A stretch of 64,000 bases of DNA, from assembly GCF_009739465.1 (NCBI RefSeq), contig NZ_WHOM01000046.1, forward strand, positions 1 to 64,000, given 5' to 3'. The translations under genes were made by a program, and so were the position numbers. Positions 37,320 to 45,282 of this stretch are shown in pieces; position 1 is the first letter of the stretch, and each line of letters opens with the position of its first letter. The DNA comes from Streptomyces apocyni. GTDB lineage: Bacteria > Actinomycetota > Actinomycetes > Streptomycetales > Streptomycetaceae. The notes beneath the pieces are model-generated. The model did not search any database, was not told where the DNA came from, and saw only the letters and a list, made by a program, of their open reading frames with translations.

Positions 37320-38066
37320 CTAATCGACGACGCCGATCAACGCCAGGGTGATGTTGTCCGGGCCGCCCGCCTCGATGGCGGACTTCCACAGCTCGAAGGC
37401 CGCACGGCCGCCGTCGTGGCTCCGGAGCACGGCGTCGAGCGCGTCCTCCGGCACGGGGTCGGTCAGGCCGTCGCTGCACACCAGGTAGCGCTCTCCCGGG
37501 GCGAGCGGTGCGGTGTTGACATGCGGCGTGATCGCGTTGAACCGCGAGGCGCCACCGAGCGCCTGCGTGACGACCGGCGTGGTGCGCTGACCGGGCTCCA
37601 ACGGCGGACTGTCGTCGACGCTCAACTGGTGTGGCGTCGCGTGGGTGCTGGTCACATCGAGCACCCTGCTGTCACCGACGTTGAACACCAGCAGTTCCTT
37701 CGCGAGGACCACGACACCCGCGACCGTCGTCCCCATGGCGGTCAGGTCCGGATCGCGCTCGGCGGCCCCGTACACGGCCTGATTGCAGACGTCCAGCGCG
37801 TTCCGAACGGCCTGCTCGCTGTCCAGCGTGGGCCCGAGCGCCGCCAGATGCCGGACGACGAGGCCGCTGGCCACCTCGCCGGCGGGCTGGCCGCCCATGC
37901 CGTCGGCGACCGCGACGACAAGCGGGGAACCGAGCGGGAAGCCCAACGTCTGCGGGTTCTCGGTCACGGTTCCGCACAGCGTCCATGGCCCGACGGCCAG
38001 GCTGTCCTCGTTGTGATCGCGCACGAGGCCCGGGTGGCTCAGAGCGGTGACCGTGACGAACGGCAT
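37320..38066 (-). CDS. PP2C-family Ser/Thr protein phosphatase
   Basis: The 248-aa soluble protein is a bare PP2C domain with the metal-binding motifs RDHNED, ADGMGG, CSDGLTD and GGPDNIT. It removes phosphate from Ser/Thr and would oppose Hanks-type kinases; one such kinase and two FHA proteins are elsewhere in this window, though not linked to it. It lies in a reverse-strand run with HAD, CapA and S9 genes. Confidence 0.93.
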   Translation of the reverse strand: MPFVTVTALSHPGLVRDHNEDSLAVGPWTLCGTVTENPQTLGFPLGSPLVVAVADGMGGQPAGEVASGLVVRHLAALGPTLDSEQAVRNALDVCNQAVYGAAERDPDLTAMGTTVAGVVVLAKELLVFNVGDSRVLDVTSTHATPHQLSVDDSPPLEPGQRTTPVVTQALGGASRFNAITPHVNTAPLAPGERYLVCSDGLTDPVPEDALDAVLRSHDGGRAAFELWKSAIEAGGPDNITLALIGVVD

Positions 38067-38099
38067 AGCTCCATTGTCGCGCCCCGAGCCGCGTTTGGC

Positions 38100-38972
38100 T
38101 CAGCCGGAGCCCGTGGCCAGGCGTTCCAGGAGGTCGGGCAGGTCAGCGAAGGAGTCGAGTACGTGGTCGGGCGTGCCGCTCGCCGCCCGATGGGTCTCGG
38201 GCAGGTACTTGCCGGTTTTGACGAGGACGCCGGTTACTCCGACGCGCTGGGCGGCCAGCACGTCGGACTCGATGTCGTCGCCGACCATGAGCGTCCTGGA
38301 CGGGTCGGCGCCGAGGTGGGAGAGCGCGGCGGCGAAGAACGCCGCCGACGGCTTTCCGGTGATCTCCGCCTCGACCCCGGCGGCCCGCTCCAGGCCCGGC
38401 AGAAAGGCACCCGTGTCGAGGTCGAGGCCGTCGGCGGTGCGCCAGTAGAGGTTCCGGTGCATCGCCACCAGGCGGGCTCCGAGCCGCAGGTGCCGGAAGA
38501 CGCGGTTGAGGGCGTCGTAGCCGAACTGGGGGCCGGCGCCGCCGATGACGACCACGTCGACGTCCGGGTCCAGGCCTGCTGGTGCGTCTGGTGCGTCTGG
38601 TGCGTCGACCAGCGTCACGCCCGTCAGGTCGTCCCGGATGTCACCGGCGTTGAGCAGCAGACACCGGGCGCGTGGGTGGTGCTCGCGCAGATGCGCGGCG
38701 GTGACGGCGGGCGCGGTGAGGATGTCGTTCTCGGCCACGGGGAACCCCGCCTCCGCGAGGCGACCGGCGATCGAGGCGCGGGTCCGTGAGGTCGTGTTGG
38801 TGACCAGCGCGAAGGGAACCCCCGAGGCGCGCAGCCACTCCACGGCCGCGACAGCCCCGGGCAGCGGCTCCCAGGACACCGTGAGCACTCCGTCGATGTC
38901 GATGAGCACGGCCCTGGCATCCTCGCCGCGATCACTGCGGCTCACTGGTTCCACAGGACCGACGGTAGTCAT
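38100..38972 (-). CDS. HAD-IIA family phosphatase (LHPP/NagD-like)
   Basis: The 290-aa protein has the HAD motifs DIDGV (nucleophile Asp), TNTTSRT, GKPS and GDDIESD, with a type IIA cap. The start VLIDIDGVLTVSWEPLPG is typical of the LHPP-like hypothetical subfamily. It dephosphorylates a small phospho-compound that cannot be named. It is the first gene of the reverse-strand run, facing the phosphoribosyltransferase gene. Confidence 0.88.
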   Translation of the reverse strand: MTTVGPVEPVSRSDRGEDARAVLIDIDGVLTVSWEPLPGAVAAVEWLRASGVPFALVTNTTSRTRASIAGRLAEAGFPVAENDILTAPAVTAAHLREHHPRARCLLLNAGDIRDDLTGVTLVDAPDAPDAPAGLDPDVDVVVIGGAGPQFGYDALNRVFRHLRLGARLVAMHRNLYWRTADGLDLDTGAFLPGLERAAGVEAEITGKPSAAFFAAALSHLGADPSRTLMVGDDIESDVLAAQRVGVTGVLVKTGKYLPETHRAASGTPDHVLDSFADLPDLLERLATGSG

Positions 38973-39079
38973 CTTCGTACGCCGTCGCAGCGTGTACGTC
39001 GCGCCGTGTGGGGGACCCGGAAGAACGGATAGGCAGATAATGGAAGTCCTTCCAACTCCCCTGAGATGGGGCGAGCACA

Positions 39080-41005
39080 GTGCTGTTCACCGACCGTGTG
39101 GATGCCGGGCGACGCCTCGCCGAGGCAGTGCGGCACCTGAAGGAAGAGAAGCCCGTTGTTCTTGGCCTGCCCCGGGGCGGCGTCCCGGTGGCCTTCGAGG
39201 TGGCGCGGGTACTCGGTGCCCCCCTCGATGTGATCGTGGTCCGCAAACTCGGGGTCCCCTACCAGCCGGAACTCGGTTTCGGCGCGATCGGAGAGGACGG
39301 CGTACGGGTCCTTAGCGAGGACATCGTGCGCCGCGCGGGGATCGATCCGACGCAGATCGCGACGGTCGAGCAGGAGGAGGAACAGGAGCTGCTACGGCGG
39401 GCCCGGCGGTACCGCGACGGGCGATCGCGGGTGCGGATCGAGGGCCGTACGGTGATCGTGGTGGACGATGGCATCGCGACCGGCGCCACGGCAGCGGCCG
39501 CGTGCCGGGTGGCACGGGCGCAGGGCGCGGCCCGAGTGGTGCTCGCCGTGCCGACGGCGCCGCCGGACACGGTGCACCGGTTGCGCGAGGCGGCGGACGA
39601 CGTGGTGTGCCTGTCCACGCCGCACCTGTTCCGCGCCGTGGGCGAGTGGTACCAGGACTTTTCGCAGACCAGCGACGAGGAAGTCGTCTCCCTCCTGGCA
39701 CAGGCCGCGAACACCGCGAACACCGCGAACACCCGCCCGTCCGGCCGGGCCAACCCGGTCGCGGCCGAGGTCGAGGTGGACGCGGACGGAGTCCGACTTG
39801 CCGGAGACCTGGCCGTGCCCGACGGCGCGGCGGCGGTGGTGATGTTCGCCCACGGCTCCGGAAGCAGCCGACACAGTCCCCGTAACCGCTCGGTGGCGTC
39901 CGTCCTGCGGGAGGCGGGCCTCGGCACGCTTCTGTTCGACCTGCTCACGCCCGCCGAGGAGACCGACCGCGCAAACGTCTTCGACATCGACACCCTCTCC
40001 GGGCGGCTGCTGGGTGCCACCCGATGGCTACGGGAGCGCGAGTCCCTGCCGATCGGTTACTTCGGAGCCAGCACCGGGGCCGCGGCGGCGCTGCGGGCGG
40101 CCGCCGACGCGAGCGCTGCCGCTGACGGCGCCGCTGACGCGGCCATGGGCTTGGGCTTGGGCGTGGGCGCCGTGGTGTCCCGGGGCGGACGGCCGGATCT
40201 CGCCGCGCCCCGCCTCGGCGACGTACGCGCACCCACCCTGCTGATCGTCGGCGGGGACGACGCGCTGGTGCTCGACCTCAACCGGGCCGCCCAGGCGGAA
40301 CTCCGCTGCGAGAACCGGCTCGAGATCGTCCCGGGGGCCACGCATCTTTTCGAGGAGCCCGGAGCCCTCGACGATGTCGCCGACCTCGCACGGGACTGGT
40401 TCATCGGGCATCTCGCGGCGTTATCGGCGCAGGGCGCGGGTCGTGTGTGGGCGGTCTCCGAGGGGCGAGGACGGCTGTCCGCGCGAGAACCCCGGCTGCG
40501 ATGTCTGTGCTGCCCGGTGTTTTGGGAGGTAGCTTGGTGGAGAAGGCCCCTAAGGGAGGGCGATTCGATGCCGTGGTTCATTTGGCTGCTCGCCGCCGCG
40601 GCGCTGGGTGCCGCGGAGTTCTTCACCCTGACGCTGGTGTTCGGGCTGCTGGCGGGTGCCGCGTTGGTCGCCGCCGTAGTCGCTGGTGTGGGCATCGGCT
40701 TTCTCGGCCAGCTCGTGGCCTTCGGCGTGGCGGCGGCCGCGGGCCTCGTCATCGTCCGTCCTATCGCGCTGCGGCAAATGACCCAGCAACCCCTTTCGCG
40801 CGAGGGCAGTGACGCACTGATCGGCAAGCGGGCCGAGGTCATGGAGGAGGTCACCGCGACCCACGGCCTGATCAAACTCTCCGGCGAGGAGTGGTCCGCC
40901 CGTACCCTGGACGAAAGCCTGGTGATCCCGGTGGGCGCGCTGGTGGACGTCATGGAGATCGAAGGCGCCACGGCCATCGTCTACCCCCGCGAACTCCTTC
41001 CGTGA
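39080..41005 (+). CDS. Phosphoribosyltransferase-alpha/beta hydrolase protein, open through NfeD
   Basis: Residues 1-215 are a phosphoribosyltransferase domain with the PRPP loop VVDDGIATGAT. Residues 230-455 are a dienelactone-hydrolase-like domain with Ser in GASTG, Asp in GGDD and His in ATHLFEE. This two-domain protein is common in actinobacteria. Here the frame has no stop afterwards: about 40 residues of atypical composition (LRCLCCPVFWEVAWWRR) lead directly into NfeD, giving 641 aa. Either a stop was lost and a three-part fusion is made, or the protein reads into the promoter region of nfeD. The GTG start at 39080 has only a weak ribosome site. Confidence 0.78.
   Translation: MLFTDRVDAGRRLAEAVRHLKEEKPVVLGLPRGGVPVAFEVARVLGAPLDVIVVRKLGVPYQPELGFGAIGEDGVRVLSEDIVRRAGIDPTQIATVEQEEEQELLRRARRYRDGRSRVRIEGRTVIVVDDGIATGATAAAACRVARAQGAARVVLAVPTAPPDTVHRLREAADDVVCLSTPHLFRAVGEWYQDFSQTSDEEVVSLLAQAANTANTANTRPSGRANPVAAEVEVDADGVRLAGDLAVPDGAAAVVMFAHGSGSSRHSPRNRSVASVLREAGLGTLLFDLLTPAEETDRANVFDIDTLSGRLLGATRWLRERESLPIGYFGASTGAAAALRAAADASAAADGAADAAMGLGLGVGAVVSRGGRPDLAAPRLGDVRAPTLLIVGGDDALVLDLNRAAQAELRCENRLEIVPGATHLFEEPGALDDVADLARDWFIGHLAALSAQGAGRVWAVSEGRGRLSAREPRLRCLCCPVFWEVAWWRRPLREGDSMPWFIWLLAAAALGAAEFFTLTLVFGLLAGAALVAAVVAGVGIGFLGQLVAFGVAAAAGLVIVRPIALRQMTQQPLSREGSDALIGKRAEVMEEVTATHGLIKLSGEEWSARTLDESLVIPVGALVDVMEIEGATAIVYPRELLP
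40568..41005 (+). CDS. NfeD family membrane protein
   Basis: The 145-aa protein starts with two to three transmembrane helices (residues 3-70) and ends in the NfeD OB-fold domain (about 85-143; ALIGKRAEVMEEV...GEEWSART). NfeD proteins partner with SPFH/stomatin proteins, and the SPFH gene follows after 44 bp. The strong AGGGAGGG 9 nt before this ATG shows it has its own translation start, even though the upstream frame is open into it. Confidence 0.85.
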   Translation: MPWFIWLLAAAALGAAEFFTLTLVFGLLAGAALVAAVVAGVGIGFLGQLVAFGVAAAAGLVIVRPIALRQMTQQPLSREGSDALIGKRAEVMEEVTATHGLIKLSGEEWSARTLDESLVIPVGALVDVMEIEGATAIVYPRELLP

Positions 41006-41049
41006 ACGGCTGAACACAGAGCAGCTGAACAGTTAGCGATGGAGGCACT

Positions 41050-42165
41050 GTGGAACCCGTTGTCATCGTCTTTCTTGTCGCGGCCCTGGTCGTCGTCTTC
41101 CTTGTGGCCTCCACGGTGCGGATCGTCCCGCAGGCACGCCGCTACAACATCGAGCGCTTCGGCCGGTATCGCAGGACGCTGCAACCCGGCCTGAACCTGG
41201 TCCTGCCGGTGGCGGACCGCATCAACTCCAGACTCGACGTACGCGAGCAGGTTTATTCGTCCGATCCCAAGCCGGTGATCACCGAGGACAACCTCGTGGT
41301 GAATATCGACACCGTGCTCTACTACCAGATCACCGACCCTCGGGCGGCGGCCTACGAGGTCGCTGACTACCTGCAGGCGATCGATCAGCTCACCGTGACG
41401 ACGCTGCGGAACGTCATCGGCAGCATGGACCTGGAAGCGACGCTCACCTCACGTGAGGAGATCAACGCCCGGCTCCGCGCCGTCCTGGACGATGCCACCG
41501 GCAAGTGGGGCATCCGCGTCAACCGCGTCGAGATCAAGGCCATCGATCCCCCGCACAGCATCAAGGAAGCGATGGAGAAGCAGATGCGGGCCGAGCGCGA
41601 CAAGCGCGCGGCCGTCCTGCATGCCGAGGGTGAGCGGCAAGCCAAGATCCTTACCGCGGAAGGCACGAAGCAGAAGGACATCCTGGAGGCACAGGGCACA
41701 CAACAAGCCATGATCTTGCGGGCGGACGGTGAGGCGAAGGCGGTGGAGCGTGTCTTCCAGGCCGTCCATCGCAACAACGCCGACGCGAAGGTCCTGGCCT
41801 ACAAGTACCTTGAGACGCTCCCGCATCTGGCGAGCAGCGACAACAACACGTTCTGGGTGATCCCGGGTGAGCTGACCGAGGCGGTTCGGACCGTCACCAG
41901 CGCGTTCGGTGATCATTCGGCGATGGGTCTGCCGCCCTCCGCGCAACGTGAGGAGGCGGCCATCGCCGCGGACGAGACGTCGGACGAAGGCCGGACGCCG
42001 GAACTCGACGCGGGCTCGACGGCTTCACCCGAGGCTGCCACGGCCACAGCGATGGAGGAGGCCGTGAAGCAGGCGGCCGCCGCGGTGAGCGACGCCAAGG
42101 CGGAGGCCGAGGCCGCGAAGTCGTCGCCCCAGGTGCCGGGCCGCGGGCAGACGCCCGACGAGTGA
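41050..42165 (+). CDS. SPFH/stomatin/band 7 protein
   Basis: The 371-aa protein has an N-terminal membrane helix (residues 4-24), an SPFH/band 7 domain (about 25-180; RRYNIERFGRYRRTLQPGLN) and a long Ala/Glu-rich coiled coil to about 270. The tail is charged and low-complexity. It forms membrane scaffolds with NfeD (QmcA/YbbK-like pair). The GTG start is preceded by TGGAGG. Confidence 0.92.
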   Translation: MEPVVIVFLVAALVVVFLVASTVRIVPQARRYNIERFGRYRRTLQPGLNLVLPVADRINSRLDVREQVYSSDPKPVITEDNLVVNIDTVLYYQITDPRAAAYEVADYLQAIDQLTVTTLRNVIGSMDLEATLTSREEINARLRAVLDDATGKWGIRVNRVEIKAIDPPHSIKEAMEKQMRAERDKRAAVLHAEGERQAKILTAEGTKQKDILEAQGTQQAMILRADGEAKAVERVFQAVHRNNADAKVLAYKYLETLPHLASSDNNTFWVIPGELTEAVRTVTSAFGDHSAMGLPPSAQREEAAIAADETSDEGRTPELDAGSTASPEAATATAMEEAVKQAAAAVSDAKAEAEAAKSSPQVPGRGQTPDE

Positions 42166-42644
42166 GCCCGTCCTAGGCTGCCGTCAGGGAACGCGAAGGA
42201 CAGCAGTTCTGGTTCGTTTCCGGACGCCCTGGTTGGTGACGTACACCGTGACTCGTACGCGAGCCATGGGCTTTCTCTGCCGTGAGCGCCCAGTCGCACA
42301 GCCGACGCGCGGGCGGCAGGGCGCCGATGTCGGCACCGTAACGCGGACAGGCCCTGCCGCCGCCACGGTCCGCAACCGCTCGACCCGGGAAGCCAGTTCG
42401 CACAGCACGCCCAGACGCACTCTCCTGGGCGTGCTGTGGGCGTATGCGGACGGTTCCCTGCCGCCAGCCTCGGATCCACCGGCGACCGTACGGGATCGCG
42501 TCTGTAGCGGACACGCGTCGGGTCTGTCAGTCCGTAAGGTTCCGGGTACTCCCGCCGGGCGGGCTTCGCTAGCTTCCGAACCGGCCGCGCCGCCGGAACG
42601 GGCGGCCGGATTCCCCCATCCACGCTCGCCCACAGGAGGTCACT
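42166..42644. other. Intergenic region (479 bp) with a 14-bp perfect hairpin
   Basis: CACAGCACGCCCAG (42401-42414) and its exact complement (42425-42438) enclose a 10-nt loop. There is no T tract. It may end the SPFH transcript or mark a mobile-element remnant. The remaining sequence has irregular composition and stops in most frames; no gene is supported. The end carries the CACAGGAGG ribosome site of the next gene. Confidence 0.6.
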
Positions 42645-43634
42645 GTGACCGCGCAGAAGCCCACCCGCAGGAGCATCCTCAGGACCGCTGGCGGACTCAC
42701 CGCCGCGGCGGCCCTGGGCGCCGGAGGCGTCCTCGCGGGGGCGACCACGGCCGCGGCGGTCGGCAACGGCCGCGGCCTGACCATCACGCAACGCGACGAG
42801 CGGGACCACCGGATGTGGTACTACCGGTTCCGGACCGACGCGATCGGCTGGGACCCCGCGGTCAACGTGCTGCTGCCCGACGGCTACCACACCAGCGGAC
42901 GCCGCTACCCCGTCCTCTACCTGCTGCACGGCGGCGACCAGGACTTCATCACCTTCGACGCGCACCACAGGATCCGGGAGGTGACCGCCTGGAAGAACCT
43001 CATCGTCGTCATGCCCGACGGCGGACGCGCGGGCTGGTACTCCAACCCGGTCGGCTCCAACGTCGGCCCCCGCAACTGGGAGCACTTCCACATGGCGCAG
43101 CTGCTGCCATGGATCGATGACAACTTCCGTACCTACAACGAGTACGACGGCCGCGCCGTCTCCGGCTTCTCCATGGGCGGCTTCGGCGCGCTGAAGTACG
43201 CGGCCAAGTACTACGGCCACTTCGCCTCGGTCAGCGCCCACTCCGGCCCGGCCAACCTGCGCGGCGCCAACGGCAACCTGGTGACGAACTGGGCCAACCT
43301 GTCCTCCGCCGCCGTGGAGTTGGGCGGCGGCAGTGTCTACGGCATGCCGAACTGGGATGAGGCCCGGGTCAGCGCCGACAACCCGGTCGAGCGCATTGAG
43401 AGTTACCGGAACAAGCGGGTCTTCCTGGTCGCCGGCACGAGCCCCGATCCGATCAACTGGTGGGACCTGGCCAACGAGGGGATGGTCCTCCGCACCCAGC
43501 GGGAGTTCCGGCACCACCTCGACCGCGTGGGCATCCCGCACGAGCCGCACGAGGTGGACGGTGGTCATTTCGTCCGCCACGAGCTGCTGGTGCGTGACAT
43601 CGACGGCGTCATCGCCCGTCTGCGCAAGGCGTGA
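42645..43634 (+). CDS. Tat-exported antigen-85/esterase D-like hydrolase
   Basis: The 329-aa protein has a twin-arginine signal (TRRSILRTAGG, cleavage near residue 38) and an alpha/beta hydrolase domain with oxyanion region YLLHGG, nucleophile GFSMGG, and His in DGGHF. Relatives are mycolyltransferases, acyltransferases and feruloyl/other esterases. The GTG start follows CAGGAGG. Its stop overlaps the start of the M23-propeller gene by 4 bp, so the two are coupled and probably secreted together. Confidence 0.88.
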   Translation: MTAQKPTRRSILRTAGGLTAAAALGAGGVLAGATTAAAVGNGRGLTITQRDERDHRMWYYRFRTDAIGWDPAVNVLLPDGYHTSGRRYPVLYLLHGGDQDFITFDAHHRIREVTAWKNLIVVMPDGGRAGWYSNPVGSNVGPRNWEHFHMAQLLPWIDDNFRTYNEYDGRAVSGFSMGGFGALKYAAKYYGHFASVSAHSGPANLRGANGNLVTNWANLSSAAVELGGGSVYGMPNWDEARVSADNPVERIESYRNKRVFLVAGTSPDPINWWDLANEGMVLRTQREFRHHLDRVGIPHEPHEVDGGHFVRHELLVRDIDGVIARLRKA

Positions 43635-45241
43635 CGGGCGGACGTCACATGTCGCTCGGTCTTTCCCGGCTTTCCCAGATTTCCCGGCTTTCCCGGCGCC
43701 TGACGGCATGTGTGCCGAGACGGGCCGTCGTCGCGCTCATCGCGGCGACGGCGGTCCTGGTGACGGGGCCCGCGGTGGCGGCGCCAGCCAAGGCGCGGGC
43801 GGCCACCGCGCAGACCTCCGACCGGGCGGCCGGCTTCGCCGCCGCCTGCCCGGCCACCGGTTTCATCTCCCAGGGCTACACCCCGGGCCACAACGGCATC
43901 GACGTCGCCGCCGACTACGGCACCCCGATCTACGCTGTGGGCGACGGCGAGGTGACCATCTCGGGTTACGACCCCGGTGGCTACGGCCAGTGGATCCGCA
44001 TCCTGCACCCCGACGGCACCACCACCGAGTACGGCCACATGTACCAGCGGGACGTCCAGGCGGGCGATCGCGTGACAGCCGGGCAGCAGATCGCGCTGAT
44101 GGGGAGCGAGGGCCAGTCCAGCGGGCCCCATCTCCATCTGCGGGTCTGGGTGAACGTGGGCACGGGGGTGCACACCGACCCGATCCCGTACCTGGCGGAT
44201 CGCGGCGTCAACATGCCCTGCACACCGGGCAGCGACCCCCGTCCGGTGCCGTTGGAGCATCCGGCGGAGTCGGGGCGTGTGGTGTCGGCGCGGTCGGCGG
44301 ACGGTCGCCTTGAGGTGTTCGCCGCCGGGGTTGACGGCGTCCATCACGCCTGGCAGGAGAGCGTCAACGGGGCCTGGTCGGACTGGGAGCCCCTCGGTGG
44401 GCCGCCCGGCTCGGAACTCGCGATCGGGCCGAACGCCGACGGTCGGCTTGAGCTCTTCGCCATCAACGGCGACGTCTTCCAGCACCGCTACCAACTCCAG
44501 CCGTCGGGCGGCTGGTCCGGCTGGGAGTCCTTCGGCCGCGGCGGGCGTGATATCGCCGTCGGCGCCAACGGTGACGGCCGCCTCGAAGTGTTCGCCTCAG
44601 GACCCGACGCCGTACTGCACAGGTACCAGACCGCGCCCAACGGCGGCTGGTCCGGCTGGGAGGCCACCGGCGGCGGACCCGCGAACAGCCGTATCGAAAT
44701 GGAGAAGGCGCCCGATGGACGGCTTGAGGTGTTCGCACTCAACGGCGACACGTTCCAGCACCTGTACCAGACAGCCGTCAACGGCGGCTGGTCCAGCTGG
44801 CAGCCGTTCGGCACCGGCGGACACGACCTGACCCTGGACCACAACCAGGACGGCCGCCTTGAGGTCTTCGCCTCAGGACCCGAAGGCGTCTTCCACAGGT
44901 ACCAGACCAGCCCCGCCGACTGGTCGGGCTGGGAGGAGTTCGGCGGCCCGGCCGACTCCCAACTCACCAGTCAGCGCGCCGCTGACGGTCGCATCGAGGT
45001 GTTCGCCATCAACGGCACCACGGCCCAGCACATCTGGCAGACCGCCGTGAACGCCCCCTATGGCGCGTGGGAGCCCTTCGGCGATGGTGGCACCGAGATC
45101 ACCGCGACGGCCAACGCCGACGGCCGCATCGAGGTGTTCGGCACCAACCCCACGGGCGTCTACCACCGATGGCAGACCGGATTCTCCACCTGGTCCACGT
45201 GGGCCTGGCTCAACAACACCCCCGGACCCGGGGTCAACTGA
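43631..45241 (+). CDS. Secreted M23 endopeptidase with C-terminal seven-repeat PLL-like beta-propeller
   Basis: The 536-aa protein has a signal segment (about residues 30-52) and an M23 zinc endopeptidase domain (about 72-200) with all ligands: His87 and Asp91 (HxxxD), His136, and His167/His169 (HLH). M23 enzymes cut peptidoglycan peptide bridges. Residues 215-536 hold seven repeats of about 45 residues with core ADGRLEVFA and GGWSGW, alternating two types; this matches the seven-bladed PLL-lectin fold that binds sugars. The GTG overlaps the upstream esterase stop; the ATG at 43649 is an alternative start. Confidence 0.9.
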   Translation: MTGGRHMSLGLSRLSQISRLSRRLTACVPRRAVVALIAATAVLVTGPAVAAPAKARAATAQTSDRAAGFAAACPATGFISQGYTPGHNGIDVAADYGTPIYAVGDGEVTISGYDPGGYGQWIRILHPDGTTTEYGHMYQRDVQAGDRVTAGQQIALMGSEGQSSGPHLHLRVWVNVGTGVHTDPIPYLADRGVNMPCTPGSDPRPVPLEHPAESGRVVSARSADGRLEVFAAGVDGVHHAWQESVNGAWSDWEPLGGPPGSELAIGPNADGRLELFAINGDVFQHRYQLQPSGGWSGWESFGRGGRDIAVGANGDGRLEVFASGPDAVLHRYQTAPNGGWSGWEATGGGPANSRIEMEKAPDGRLEVFALNGDTFQHLYQTAVNGGWSSWQPFGTGGHDLTLDHNQDGRLEVFASGPEGVFHRYQTSPADWSGWEEFGGPADSQLTSQRAADGRIEVFAINGTTAQHIWQTAVNAPYGAWEPFGDGGTEITATANADGRIEVFGTNPTGVYHRWQTGFSTWSTWAWLNNTPGPGVN

Positions 45242-45282
45242 TCCGCAGTCAGCTGACCTCGGTGTCGGTCTGGAGCAGTCTC

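Noticed and set aside
42184..42267. Short reverse frame MARVRVTVYVTNQ
   Set aside because: It looks protein-like for 27 residues but has no ribosome site, domain or upstream coding support.
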